7,980 nucleotides of DNA, taken from assembly GCA_003157715.1 (NCBI GenBank), contig PMKK01000301.1:1-7980 (forward strand). Direction: 5' to 3'. This DNA is from Actinomycetota bacterium. Its GTDB lineage: Bacteria > Actinomycetota > Thermoleophilia > UBA2241. The translations under genes and the position numbers were made by a program. This document shows, one piece after another, positions 1 through 5,876 of this stretch (position 1 is the stretch's first letter; every line of letters starts with the position of its first letter). Below the pieces are notes generated by a model. That model did no database searches and had not been told where the DNA came from. It saw only the letters and a program-made list of their open reading frames with translations.

Positions 1-1
1 G

Positions 2-388
2 CGGTCTAAGAAGATCCGTGTCATAAGGCCCAAGGACGTCCGCTGGGAAGAGGCCATGGTCGGCCCCGAGGAGCACGATCCGCCCGGCAGCGAATGCGTC
101 GCGGCGGCCTCGTCCGACGAGCGCTTCAGCTGCGGCCTGTGGCGGCGCGACGTTCAGCAGCGTTACTTCGAGCGCCCCTATCACGAGGTCGCCTACATCC
201 TCGAGGGCGAAGTCGAGGTGACCGACGACGACGGCAATCGAGTCGTGGCCGGTCCCGGCGACATCCTCATCACGCCCAAAGGCAGCAAGGGGTACTGGAA
301 GAACCTGGGCCCGGTGAAGAAGTTCTGGACCATCTACGAAGACCCGGCCGCCGAGCTCGAAGCCTACCTCGGGCCGGGAGGATTCTGA
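2..388 (+). CDS. Cupin-domain protein (Cupin_3/DUF861-like), 5' partial
   Basis: A small single-domain cupin protein. The reading frame is open to the left edge of the window. The residues before the first ATG (position 56) read KKIRVIRPKDVRWEEA, which looks like genuine protein, and AAGAGG lies only 2 nt before that ATG, too close for a ribosome site. The true start is therefore probably upstream of the window. The core has YHEVAYILEGEVEV, then a glycine turn (DDDGN), then AGPGDILITPKG and a FWTIYEDP strand, the usual order in the EutQ/Cupin_3 family. The classical two-histidine metal motif is incomplete: one His and one Glu are visible (H-E, then E-G), as is common in this family, so catalysis cannot be assumed. 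The stop TGA is at 386-388. Substrate and pathway are unknown. It lies 64 bp ahead of an acetyltransferase gene and could be co-transcribed with it. Confidence 0.8.
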   Translation, partial: RSKKIRVIRPKDVRWEEAMVGPEEHDPPGSECVAAASSDERFSCGLWRRDVQQRYFERPYHEVAYILEGEVEVTDDDGNRVVAGPGDILITPKGSKGYWKNLGPVKKFWTIYEDPAAELEAYLGPGGF

Positions 389-404
389 GCCCGGCCGGTC
401 GCAC

Positions 405-460
405 GTGACCCCGTGACACCGTGGCACCGTGACCCCATGACACCGTGAAGCCGTGACGCC
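405..460 (+). repeat. Seven tandem 8-bp repeats, consensus GTGACACC
   Basis: Seven consecutive 8-bp units begin at 405, 413, 421, 429, 437, 445 and 453. Only unit 2 matches the consensus exactly; units 1, 3, 4, 5 and 7 differ by one base and unit 6 by two. Every unit begins with GTG (one with ATG). Most units read as a start codon, two codons and TGA, with the TGA sharing bases with the next unit's start (GTGA or ATGA). The last GTG, at 453, is the apparent start of the downstream acetyltransferase. The array fills most of the cupin-acetyltransferase gap. An 8-bp unit is prone to slippage, so copy number may vary between strains. Confidence 0.85.
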
Positions 461-1133
461 CATAGGTCTGCCGCTGCCCGACGTCGCGCCCGTGCTGCGC
501 GGCGCGCGAGTGACGCTGCGACCGCCCGCGCCGGCAGACGTCGGCGTGATCGCCCGCCTGGGCGTCGACCCGGCGATCGAGCGCTTCTTCGGCGTCGAAC
601 GCCGCACCCGCCGCGGCCTGACGCGAGACGAGGCGAGCCGTGCCCTGGCGCGGCTCGCCGGGCCCGCACGCACGCAGGGCTGGGTGATCGTGGAGGGCGA
701 CCGCCTGGTCGGCCTCGCGCGACTGTTCGCCGTCGAGCCCGACGAACGGCGCGCGCGCTACGCGGTGACACTGCTGTCGCGCGACCGCCTGGGCCAGGGG
801 CTCGGCACCGAGACGACCCGGCTCGTACTCGCCTACGGCTTCGCCGTGCTGGGCCTGCACCGCGTGAGCGCCCGCGTGCTCGACTTCAACGAGCGCGCGC
901 TGGCCTGCCTGCGCGCCAGCGGGTTCGTCGAGGAAGGCCGCGAGCGCGAGAGCGTGCCCTTCGGGGGCGAGCGGCGCGACCTGCTGACGCTGGGTGTGCT
1001 CGACCGCGAGTTCGCCGCCCTGGCGGCGGCGCGGCCCGAGTGCGCCGGCCTGTCGGCGCTCACCCGCGTGGTGCGCGACGAACTGACCGCCGACGCACGG
1101 GCCGGTGAGTCCGTGACCGCGCGGCACTTCTAA
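453..1133 (+). CDS. GNAT-family N-acetyltransferase (RimJ/RimL type)
   Basis: A 226-residue protein of the GNAT fold, expected to transfer an acetyl group from acetyl-CoA to an amine such as a protein N-terminus or a small molecule. The N-terminal strand (about residues 16-25, LRGARVTLRP) is typical of the RimJ/RimL-like branch. The acetyl-CoA pyrophosphate loop is at about 110-119 (RDRLGQGLGT), matching the Q/R-x-x-G-x-G pattern. The segment NERALACLRASGF at 146-158 is the usual helix and strand after the central cleft. About 35 residues follow the conserved fold. GTG at 453 is the only usable start, because TGA lies in frame at 438, and no Shine-Dalgarno is visible before it. The stop TAA (1131-1133) overlaps the stop of the convergent minus-strand gene. 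The family is clear; the substrate is unknown. Confidence 0.85.
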   Translation: MTPIGLPLPDVAPVLRGARVTLRPPAPADVGVIARLGVDPAIERFFGVERRTRRGLTRDEASRALARLAGPARTQGWVIVEGDRLVGLARLFAVEPDERRARYAVTLLSRDRLGQGLGTETTRLVLAYGFAVLGLHRVSARVLDFNERALACLRASGFVEEGRERESVPFGGERRDLLTLGVLDREFAALAAARPECAGLSALTRVVRDELTADARAGESVTARHF

Positions 1134-2782
1134 CCGCGCACCGTCACCTTGAAGCGCGACACCCCCGCACCGCCGTGACGGTCGTACACGCGCACCGCCA
1201 CGGTGAACACGCCGTCACGCCGAAAGACATGCCCCGCCGCGAACTCATGCCTCGTTCCGACCAAGCGACGGCTGAGCGCCGAGCCGTCGCCCCAGGCGAC
1301 CACGGTGCGCCACCTGTCGGCGCCGGGATCGGTGAAGACGACCCTGCGCCTGAAGGCGACGCCGCGCCGCGCGGTCGCCCGGCGCAAGGCGGCGACGCGC
1401 GGCGCCACGTTTCGCACGACAAGCGCGCAGCGCGCCGTCGCCGAGGCGGCCGTTCCGCCCTGCCCCATGATCGTCGCCTTCACCACGTAGGTGCCGGCGA
1501 CCGGGTAGTGGCAGGGCCCGAGGCTGAACGAGTGATCGCCGGCAAGGGCAAGCTGCTGGGCGCCCTTGCCGGCACCGTAGTCGACCGTGGCGGTCCACTG
1601 CGCGGCGCCCGACCCGTTGTCGACGAACGAACCGTCGCGCGAGAAGGTCTGCCCCTCGCGTAGCGAGGCAGCGGCGCCTCCGAGCTGGGCGACGATCGCC
1701 GGCCGCGGCAGGTAACGGCTGTCGACGACCTCGAAGTCGGCGCCTTTCACCCGCGACAGCTCACTCAGGTGGTCGTCGCTCCAGCGCGGATCGGGGACGC
1801 CCGAGACATACCAGTTCGAGCCGTTGTCGGCGACCATCATGCCGTAGGTCTTGAGCGCCTGAAGGATCACCTGTACCTCGGGCGAGAACCCCGAGATGTC
1901 GTAGCCGGCCTTGAGACGCACCCGCAGGCCCATCGGCGGCAGGTCGGGGTCGGTGGAGCTGCTCGCGTAATGGGTGGCCGGGTAGAGGTAGGCCTTCTGC
2001 GTGCGGGCCACCGTGAAGCGCAGGGCGTGCAGGATGGCGCCGGCCGTGACCGCCTCGTTGTAGCGTACGAGGCCGGGCAGGATGGGCAGCCCGGCGGCGT
2101 CGGCCGACGTCCAGCCGGCCGGCCGCGAAGCGTTGCCTTCCAAGTCGAACACCGCCCCGGAGCCGGCGCGCCAGGTGCCGTTGGGCTGGCGGCGAGCGTC
2201 GTAGAGCTCGTAGAGGAACCGATGGTCGGTGTCGACGACCAGCACGTGGCGGTCGCCGTCGCTGCCCGCACCACCCTCGATCGGCGCGCCCGACGGGATG
2301 GGGTAGGGCCCCGGATCGCTCTCGCCGACGTACTCAAAGGAGACCGGCACCTTCTTCTGCGTGCCCGGCACACAGATGTAGGGGATGCCGTTGGGAGCGT
2401 CCTCCCAGGTAGTGCCGAAGTCGGCGTGCAGGCCGGTGGTCAGACCCATGCTCTTCAGGTAGGCGGCCGAGTCCGGGTCGACCGGCAGGTCGTCGACGGC
2501 CGTGTTCCAGGGGTTGCCGGACGGGAAGAGGGCAAAGGGAATGGGCGCGTCGAGCCCCGGCACGCCAGCCGCGCCGGCGCGCGGGACCGCGACCAGCCAC
2601 CAGAGGGCGAACAGAACGAGGAGCGCGGCCAGGCAGAGCGCGAGTGTGGCGGGAGCGCGTCGTGGCCGGCCGGCCACGACGCGCTCGCCGGCCGCCCGCG
2701 GCGACGTCGCGCCGGAAGCGTCGCCTTCGTGGCTGCACCGGCGCCGTCTCGCGGCGGCGACTCTGCGGTGCCGTACACTCAC
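1130..2782 (-). CDS. Membrane-anchored or secreted protein of unknown function with two C-terminal PKD-like domains
   Basis: About 550 residues. A basic N-terminus precedes one hydrophobic segment (about residues 43-71, rich in A/L/V/F/W) ending in PRAGAAG, consistent with a signal peptide or signal anchor. The main domain (about 80-355) begins FPSGNPWN and contains GIPYICVPG, HVLVVDTDHRFLYELYDA, GWTSADAAGLPILPGLVRY, HYASSSTDPDLPPMGLRVR and MVADNGSNWYVSG. I recognise this as a conserved domain of actinobacterial secreted proteins, with no function known to me. Two immunoglobulin-like PKD domains follow: about 378-458, and 460-550 with VVAWGDGS and the closing VAVRVYD strand. I chose GTG at 2782 because AGGGGGGA lies 5 nt before it. 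An upstream GTG at 2833 (567 aa) and an internal GTG at 2677 are alternatives. The gene is convergent with the acetyltransferase (4-bp stop overlap) and divergent from the MFS gene. Confidence 0.8.
   Translation of the reverse strand: MSVRHRRVAAARRRRCSHEGDASGATSPRAAGERVVAGRPRRAPATLALCLAALLVLFALWWLVAVPRAGAAGVPGLDAPIPFALFPSGNPWNTAVDDLPVDPDSAAYLKSMGLTTGLHADFGTTWEDAPNGIPYICVPGTQKKVPVSFEYVGESDPGPYPIPSGAPIEGGAGSDGDRHVLVVDTDHRFLYELYDARRQPNGTWRAGSGAVFDLEGNASRPAGWTSADAAGLPILPGLVRYNEAVTAGAILHALRFTVARTQKAYLYPATHYASSSTDPDLPPMGLRVRLKAGYDISGFSPEVQVILQALKTYGMMVADNGSNWYVSGVPDPRWSDDHLSELSRVKGADFEVVDSRYLPRPAIVAQLGGAAASLREGQTFSRDGSFVDNGSGAAQWTATVDYGAGKGAQQLALAGDHSFSLGPCHYPVAGTYVVKATIMGQGGTAASATARCALVVRNVAPRVAALRRATARRGVAFRRRVVFTDPGADRWRTVVAWGDGSALSRRLVGTRHEFAAGHVFRRDGVFTVAVRVYDRHGGAGVSRFKVTVRG
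2653..2686. repeat. Perfect 34-bp palindrome
   Basis: The half-site GAGCGCGTCGTGGCCGG is followed directly by its exact reverse complement, with no spacer and no mismatch over 17 bp per arm. It lies inside the minus-strand PKD gene, just before the codons of the hydrophobic N-terminal segment, and both strands encode ERVVAGRPRRA. As mRNA it could fold into a hairpin of about 15 bp with a four-base loop. The flanking bases do not extend the symmetry. Role unknown: a regulator site, an mRNA hairpin affecting early translation, or a repeat-family copy are all possible. Confidence 0.9.
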
Positions 2783-2851
2783 GCCGTCCCCCCTGGCCTG
2801 GCCGAGCCCTCTTTCACGGTATCGGCCGCTCACGCCCGGCTCTTACCCGGA

Positions 2852-2857
2852 AGCGTA
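2852..2857 (-). promoter_or_regulatory. Weak candidate -10 element for the PKD-protein gene
   Basis: Reading the minus strand, TACGCT fits the actinobacterial TANNNT -10 pattern and would start a transcript near 2845, about 60 nt before the GTG at 2782. No convincing -35 hexamer is visible, so this is only a candidate. Confidence 0.25.
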
Positions 2858-2942
2858 AGCCGTTCTGGCTATCGCGGCGAGCGCTCCGCGGCAGGCAGCC
2901 TCGCCGGCGGCCTCGCGGCACACCTCTTCGCGACGGGCAGCC

Positions 2943-2966
2943 TCGCGGCCGCCACGGCGGCCGCGA
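2943..2966. promoter_or_regulatory. Inverted repeat just upstream of the MFS promoter (possible operator)
   Basis: Two 11-bp arms, TCGCGGCCGCC and its reverse complement, are separated by AC. The repeat ends 7 bp before the candidate -10 hexamer and covers the -35 zone of the MFS gene, so a repressor or activator site is conceivable. It may instead be chance GC-rich symmetry. Short direct repeats lie nearby: GGCAGCCTCGC at 2894 and 2936, and GAGCGCTCCGC at 2879 and 2989. Confidence 0.35.
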
Positions 2967-2973
2967 CCGATGG

Positions 2974-2979
2974 TAGCAT
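2974..2979 (+). promoter_or_regulatory. Candidate -10 element giving a leaderless MFS mRNA
   Basis: TAGCAT matches TANNNT and ends 7 bp before the ATG at 2987. That is the spacing expected if transcription starts at or next to the start codon, as in the leaderless mRNAs common in Actinomycetota. No Shine-Dalgarno is present before the ATG, which agrees with a leaderless start. No recognisable -35 is seen. Confidence 0.45.
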
Positions 2980-2986
2980 CGCCGCC

Positions 2987-4306
2987 ATGAGCGCTCCGCC
3001 TCACCGGCCGTTCCCCCTGTACCGCCGTCTGCGCTCACTGCCGCGCAACGTCGTGTCGCTCGGCCTGGTCAGCCTCGTGGCCGACTTCAGCTCCGAGATG
3101 ATCTACCCGGTGTTCCCCGACTTCGTGATCGGGGTGCTGGGCGCCTCGGCCGCGGTACTCGGTTTGATCGAGGGGCTCGCCGAGGCGACGGCGAGCCTGA
3201 CGCGCTACCCCTTCGGGCGCTGGTCCGACGCGGCCGGTCGGCGCCGCGTGTTCGTGCTGGGCGGCTACGGTCTGGCCGCGCTCGGCAAGCTCGTCCTGGC
3301 CCTGGCCTTCGTCTGGCCCGTGGCGCTCGCCGGACGGGTCGTCGACCGCACCGGCAAGGGCATGCGCACCGCTCCGCGCGACGCGCTGCTCGCCGCCGAC
3401 GTGCCCGACCACGACCGCGGCCTGGCCTTCGGCCTGCACCGCACGATGGATACGACCGGGGCCGTCATCGGCCCGCTCACCGCGCTGCTGCTGCTGCAGC
3501 TCGGCGTCTCGCTGCGCTGGGTGTTCGCCATCGCCTTCGTGCCGGGCCTGCTCAGCGTGCTGGTGATCTGGCGCTGGGTGGGCGAACGCCGGCCCGCCGA
3601 GGAACCGGGCGGCGGCGGCGCGGCGCCCGCGGCGGCCGGCGGGGCGGCGGCCATGCCTGCCGGCGCCACGCCTCAGTCGTCTATTGCACCCGCGGCCGCG
3701 TCGTCTACTACGGCCGCGCCCCGGTCACCCGCCGCGCCGGGACGCGTCCGGCCGCGCCTGCCCGCCTCGCCCGTCTTTCGCCGGCTGCTTCTCGCCTCGC
3801 TGTTCTTTGCCGTCGGCAATTCGAGCAACGCCTTCATCTTGCTCAAGGCGTCGTCGGTGGGCTTCGGCGTGAAGGCCGTCATCCTCGTTTACGTGCTCTA
3901 CAACCTCACCTACGCGGCCGGCTCGCTGCCGCTCGGCGGCCTCTCCGACCGCATCGGGCAGATCCCCGTCGTGGCCGGTGGCTTTGTCGTGTTCGCCGTG
4001 GTCTACGCGGGCTTCGCGGTCGCAAGGAGCATGGCGGCGGTCGCCGTGCTCTTTGCCGTCTACGGCCTCTACATCGCCGCCACCGAGGGCACCACCAAGG
4101 CGCTTATCAGCCGCGCCGCCCCCGACGCTCAGCGCGCCTCGGCCATGGGGTTCTTCGACACGTCGATCGGCGTGGCGAGCTTCGCCGCCAGCGCGCTCGG
4201 CGGCCTGCTCTGGACGCTGGTCGGTCCCTGGGCGACGTTCTCGTTCGGGGCGCTCACGGCGGCACTCGCAGCCGGGCTGCTTGTGGTCTTCGCGCGAGGA
4301 TTGTAG
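2987..4306 (+). CDS. Major facilitator superfamily transporter (12 TM), substrate unknown
   Basis: A 439-residue inner-membrane secondary transporter. Both MFS signature loops are present: GRWSDAAGRRR (77-87) after TM2 and GGLSDRIGQ (317-325) in the second half. The segment RVVDRTGKGMRTAPRDAL (117-134), followed by FGLHRTMDTTGAVIGPL (148-164), marks a widespread MFS_1 subgroup whose substrates are mostly undefined. The central cytoplasmic loop (about 200-262) is long, low-complexity and rich in Ala, Pro, Gly, Ser and Thr. ATG at 2987 is chosen because the protein similarity starts here and a -10 element lies 7 bp upstream. The frame stays open much further upstream, but there it runs antisense to the PKD gene. 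The lipoprotein gene follows after 77 bp. The transporter call is firm; export versus import is not decidable. Confidence 0.9.
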   Translation: MSAPPHRPFPLYRRLRSLPRNVVSLGLVSLVADFSSEMIYPVFPDFVIGVLGASAAVLGLIEGLAEATASLTRYPFGRWSDAAGRRRVFVLGGYGLAALGKLVLALAFVWPVALAGRVVDRTGKGMRTAPRDALLAADVPDHDRGLAFGLHRTMDTTGAVIGPLTALLLLQLGVSLRWVFAIAFVPGLLSVLVIWRWVGERRPAEEPGGGGAAPAAAGGAAAMPAGATPQSSIAPAAASSTTAAPRSPAAPGRVRPRLPASPVFRRLLLASLFFAVGNSSNAFILLKASSVGFGVKAVILVYVLYNLTYAAGSLPLGGLSDRIGQIPVVAGGFVVFAVVYAGFAVARSMAAVAVLFAVYGLYIAATEGTTKALISRAAPDAQRASAMGFFDTSIGVASFAASALGGLLWTLVGPWATFSFGALTAALAAGLLVVFARGL

Positions 4307-4312
4307 CGGCGG

Positions 4313-4329
4313 CCGCAGAAAGCCTGCGG
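4313..4329 (+). terminator. Small hairpin after the MFS gene (weak terminator or pause candidate)
   Basis: CCGCAG, a five-base loop AAAGC, then CTGCGG form a 6-bp GC-rich stem starting 7 bp after the MFS stop. No T-tract follows, so it is not a standard intrinsic terminator. Partial read-through into the lipoprotein gene is likely. Confidence 0.25.
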
Positions 4330-4368
4330 AGAGGCCCGAGCCGGCCTGCCCCTACCGTGCGCCGACAC

Positions 4369-4375
4369 GAGGAGA
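4369..4375 (+). promoter_or_regulatory. Ribosome binding site fixing the lipoprotein start
   Basis: GAGGAGA lies 8 nt before ATG 4384. It decides in favour of this ATG over the in-frame GTG at 4357, which would add nine residues and has no such motif before it. Confidence 0.7.
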
Positions 4376-4383
4376 CCCGCACC

Positions 4384-5661
4384 ATGGCACACAGCGCGCC
4401 CGTCCAGCCCCGCAGACCCACGACTCGGACCGGATGGATCGGGAGGCGCGCGATGACCGTCGCGCTCGTCGCGCTCGTCACCCTGGCCGCCGTGGCCGGC
4501 ACCGTCGGCGCCTGCGGGGGGAGCAGCCCGTCGACGCCCGCGCCGACCGTGACCGTCACCGTCGCGCCAAGCCCGTCGTCCAGTGCCTCGCCGTCGCCGT
4601 CGGCGAGAACGTCGACGAGGGCCGCGACCGCGCAGCTCGTGGTGGCAGTGGCCAGCGGCCCCAGGGCCAACGGCATCAGCATCGTCAGCGGCACCGGCAA
4701 GGTAAAACAGCTCGTGCCCGCCGCCGGCGGACCCATCCGCGACCTCGCCTGGGCGCCCGACGGCCGGCGCCTGGCGTTCCTGCGGGCGGTCAGCGAGACG
4801 GACTCCACGAGCAGTCTGTTCGTCTTCAACGTGCCGCGCAAGCTGCTCTACCAGGTAGGCGCCGGGGTCACGCCGGCCGCCATCGAGAGCTTCGCCTGGC
4901 TCGGCTCGACCCAGCTCATCGAGTCCTACTTTCCGGTCGGCGCCGCGACCCACCACGCCAACGGCACGCTCTACGTGCGCGACATCGCCAAGAGCTCGGG
5001 CGAGGCGCTCAAAGACAGTACCGGACACATCGTCAAAGGCGTCGGCGTCTCCTCGTCGAGCGACGGCACCCGCATCGCCTTCGTCACCTACGGCGCGAAG
5101 TCGAGCGGCATGATCGCCGAGAAGCTGCGTCTCTACGACGCCGACGACCTCAGCGTGGCGACCGTGGCCGGCGGGCAGGCCCCGACCGATGTCGACGGCG
5201 ATCAGTTCACCTACCCCAGCATCTCGCCCGACGGCTCGCTGATCTCCACGGAGCAGACCGGCAGCGACATCGGCTTTGGCGGCACCGTGTACGGAGTCGA
5301 CGGCACCAGGCATCTGAAGACGGCCGCCCTCGTCTGGCCCGCGCCGGTGTCGTGGACGTCGCACGGCTCGCGCCTGGCCTTCGGCGGCGGGCGTGCCCTC
5401 GGCGGCCAGCGGGACGCCCTCAACGTCTGGCCGGTGGGCGCGACCAAGGCGACACCGATCCTCACCGTCACCAGCCCCAGCCTGCCGATCACCGCGCTCG
5501 CCTGGACGCCCGGGGCCTCGCAGATCGCCTACGCGGTAGCCAAGCCGAGCGGCCTGCAGAGCGCCCTGTGGATCGTCAACGCCGACGGCTCCAACAGGCA
5601 CCTGCTGCTGGCCGGCGGCAGCTACCCGGCCTGGGCGGTCGCGCGAGTCAGCTTCCCCTGA
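4384..5661 (+). CDS. Lipoprotein with TolB/PD40-like beta-propeller
   Basis: 425 residues. A basic N-terminus (about 9-22) is followed by a hydrophobic stretch (24-41) and the lipobox VGAC, giving lipidation at Cys44 and anchoring outside the cytoplasmic membrane. A Pro/Ser/Thr-rich linker (45-82) follows. The remainder carries repeated propeller-blade signatures of the PD40/WD40-like type: LAWAPDGRRLAFLR (121-134), SSDGTRIAFVTYG (225-237), SISPDGSLIST (279-289), SWTSHGSRLAFGGG (323-336) and LAWTPGASQIAYAVA (372-386), closing with LWIVNADGSNRHLLLAGG. Such propellers usually bind proteins or ligands, and no catalytic motif is evident. The start is set by GAGGAGA upstream. It is probably transcribed with the MFS gene and may assist it, but that link rests on position only. 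Confidence 0.85.
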   Translation: MAHSAPVQPRRPTTRTGWIGRRAMTVALVALVTLAAVAGTVGACGGSSPSTPAPTVTVTVAPSPSSSASPSPSARTSTRAATAQLVVAVASGPRANGISIVSGTGKVKQLVPAAGGPIRDLAWAPDGRRLAFLRAVSETDSTSSLFVFNVPRKLLYQVGAGVTPAAIESFAWLGSTQLIESYFPVGAATHHANGTLYVRDIAKSSGEALKDSTGHIVKGVGVSSSSDGTRIAFVTYGAKSSGMIAEKLRLYDADDLSVATVAGGQAPTDVDGDQFTYPSISPDGSLISTEQTGSDIGFGGTVYGVDGTRHLKTAALVWPAPVSWTSHGSRLAFGGGRALGGQRDALNVWPVGATKATPILTVTSPSLPITALAWTPGASQIAYAVAKPSGLQSALWIVNADGSNRHLLLAGGSYPAWAVARVSFP

Positions 5662-5746
5662 GATACTGAATGTCAGCGGCAATCCGGCACCGCCGTATGC
5701 GCCGTCGGGCCAAGGCAAAACGGCCGCTTGCGCCAAAATGCACATG

Positions 5747-5775
5747 TTGCTCCTTTTTGGCGGCGGCGCTACACT
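5747..5775 (+). promoter_or_regulatory. Sigma70-type promoter of the hdrCBA operon
   Basis: TTGCTC (5747-5752) and TACACT (5770-5775) are separated by exactly 17 bp, in a locally AT-richer patch of an otherwise GC-rich region. Transcription would begin near 5782, leaving a leader of about 95 nt before the proposed hdrC start. This is the best promoter in the window. Confidence 0.6.
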
Positions 5776-5800
5776 AGGACACGTAGATTCTTCTCGGGGG

Positions 5801-5854
5801 GCGAGCGGCGTCAGCCGCATCGTCGCCTCGCATCTGGGCCGTCTTGGGCGGCCC
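5801..5854 (+). promoter_or_regulatory. Structured 5' leader of hdrC
   Basis: Two short hairpins can form in the leader: GCGGC/GCCGC with loop GTCA (5805-5818), and GGGCCG/CGGCCC with a seven-base loop (5836-5854). The first 5-bp arm GCGAG (5801-5805) could alternatively pair with CTCGC (5827-5831). The second hairpin ends 8 nt before the hdrC ribosome site. I match it to no known riboswitch. The stems are short, so a regulatory role is only possible. Confidence 0.25.
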
Positions 5855-5862
5855 CATGTGAC

Positions 5863-5868
5863 GAGAGG
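5863..5868 (+). promoter_or_regulatory. Ribosome binding site pointing to an ACG start of hdrC
   Basis: GAGAGG lies 8 nt before ACG 5877, normal spacing for initiation there. The next conventional start, GTG 5922, has no Shine-Dalgarno at suitable spacing. Confidence 0.55.
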
Positions 5869-5876
5869 CGGACACC

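Noticed and set aside
270..1127. 285-residue minus-strand frame opposite the cupin and acetyltransferase
   Set aside because: No domain, shadow composition, and it overlaps two recognised plus-strand genes.
2774..2779. TACACT on the plus strand, same hexamer as the hdr -10, as an MFS promoter
   Set aside because: No -35 at 17 bp, it lies inside the divergent coding region, and it would leave a leader of about 200 nt; the hexamer next to the ATG fits better.
1769..2986. Upstream extension of the MFS open frame (would give an 845-residue protein)
   Set aside because: It runs antisense through the PKD gene, has shadow-like Arg/Gly/Ala composition, and the MFS similarity starts at ATG 2987.
3978..5669. 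563-residue plus-strand frame across the MFS and lipoprotein genes
   Set aside because: Arg/Ala/Ser/His-rich translation with no domain; it is an out-of-frame shadow of two recognised genes.
5662..5746. Possible intrinsic terminator after the lipoprotein gene
   Set aside because: Only short, interrupted complementarity (GGCC/GGCC, GCCGT/ACGGC) and no stem followed by a T-tract.
4129..5820. 563-residue minus-strand frame opposite the lipoprotein
   Set aside because: Open only because of GC-rich codon bias; composition is shadow-like and the plus-strand gene has a lipobox and propeller motifs.
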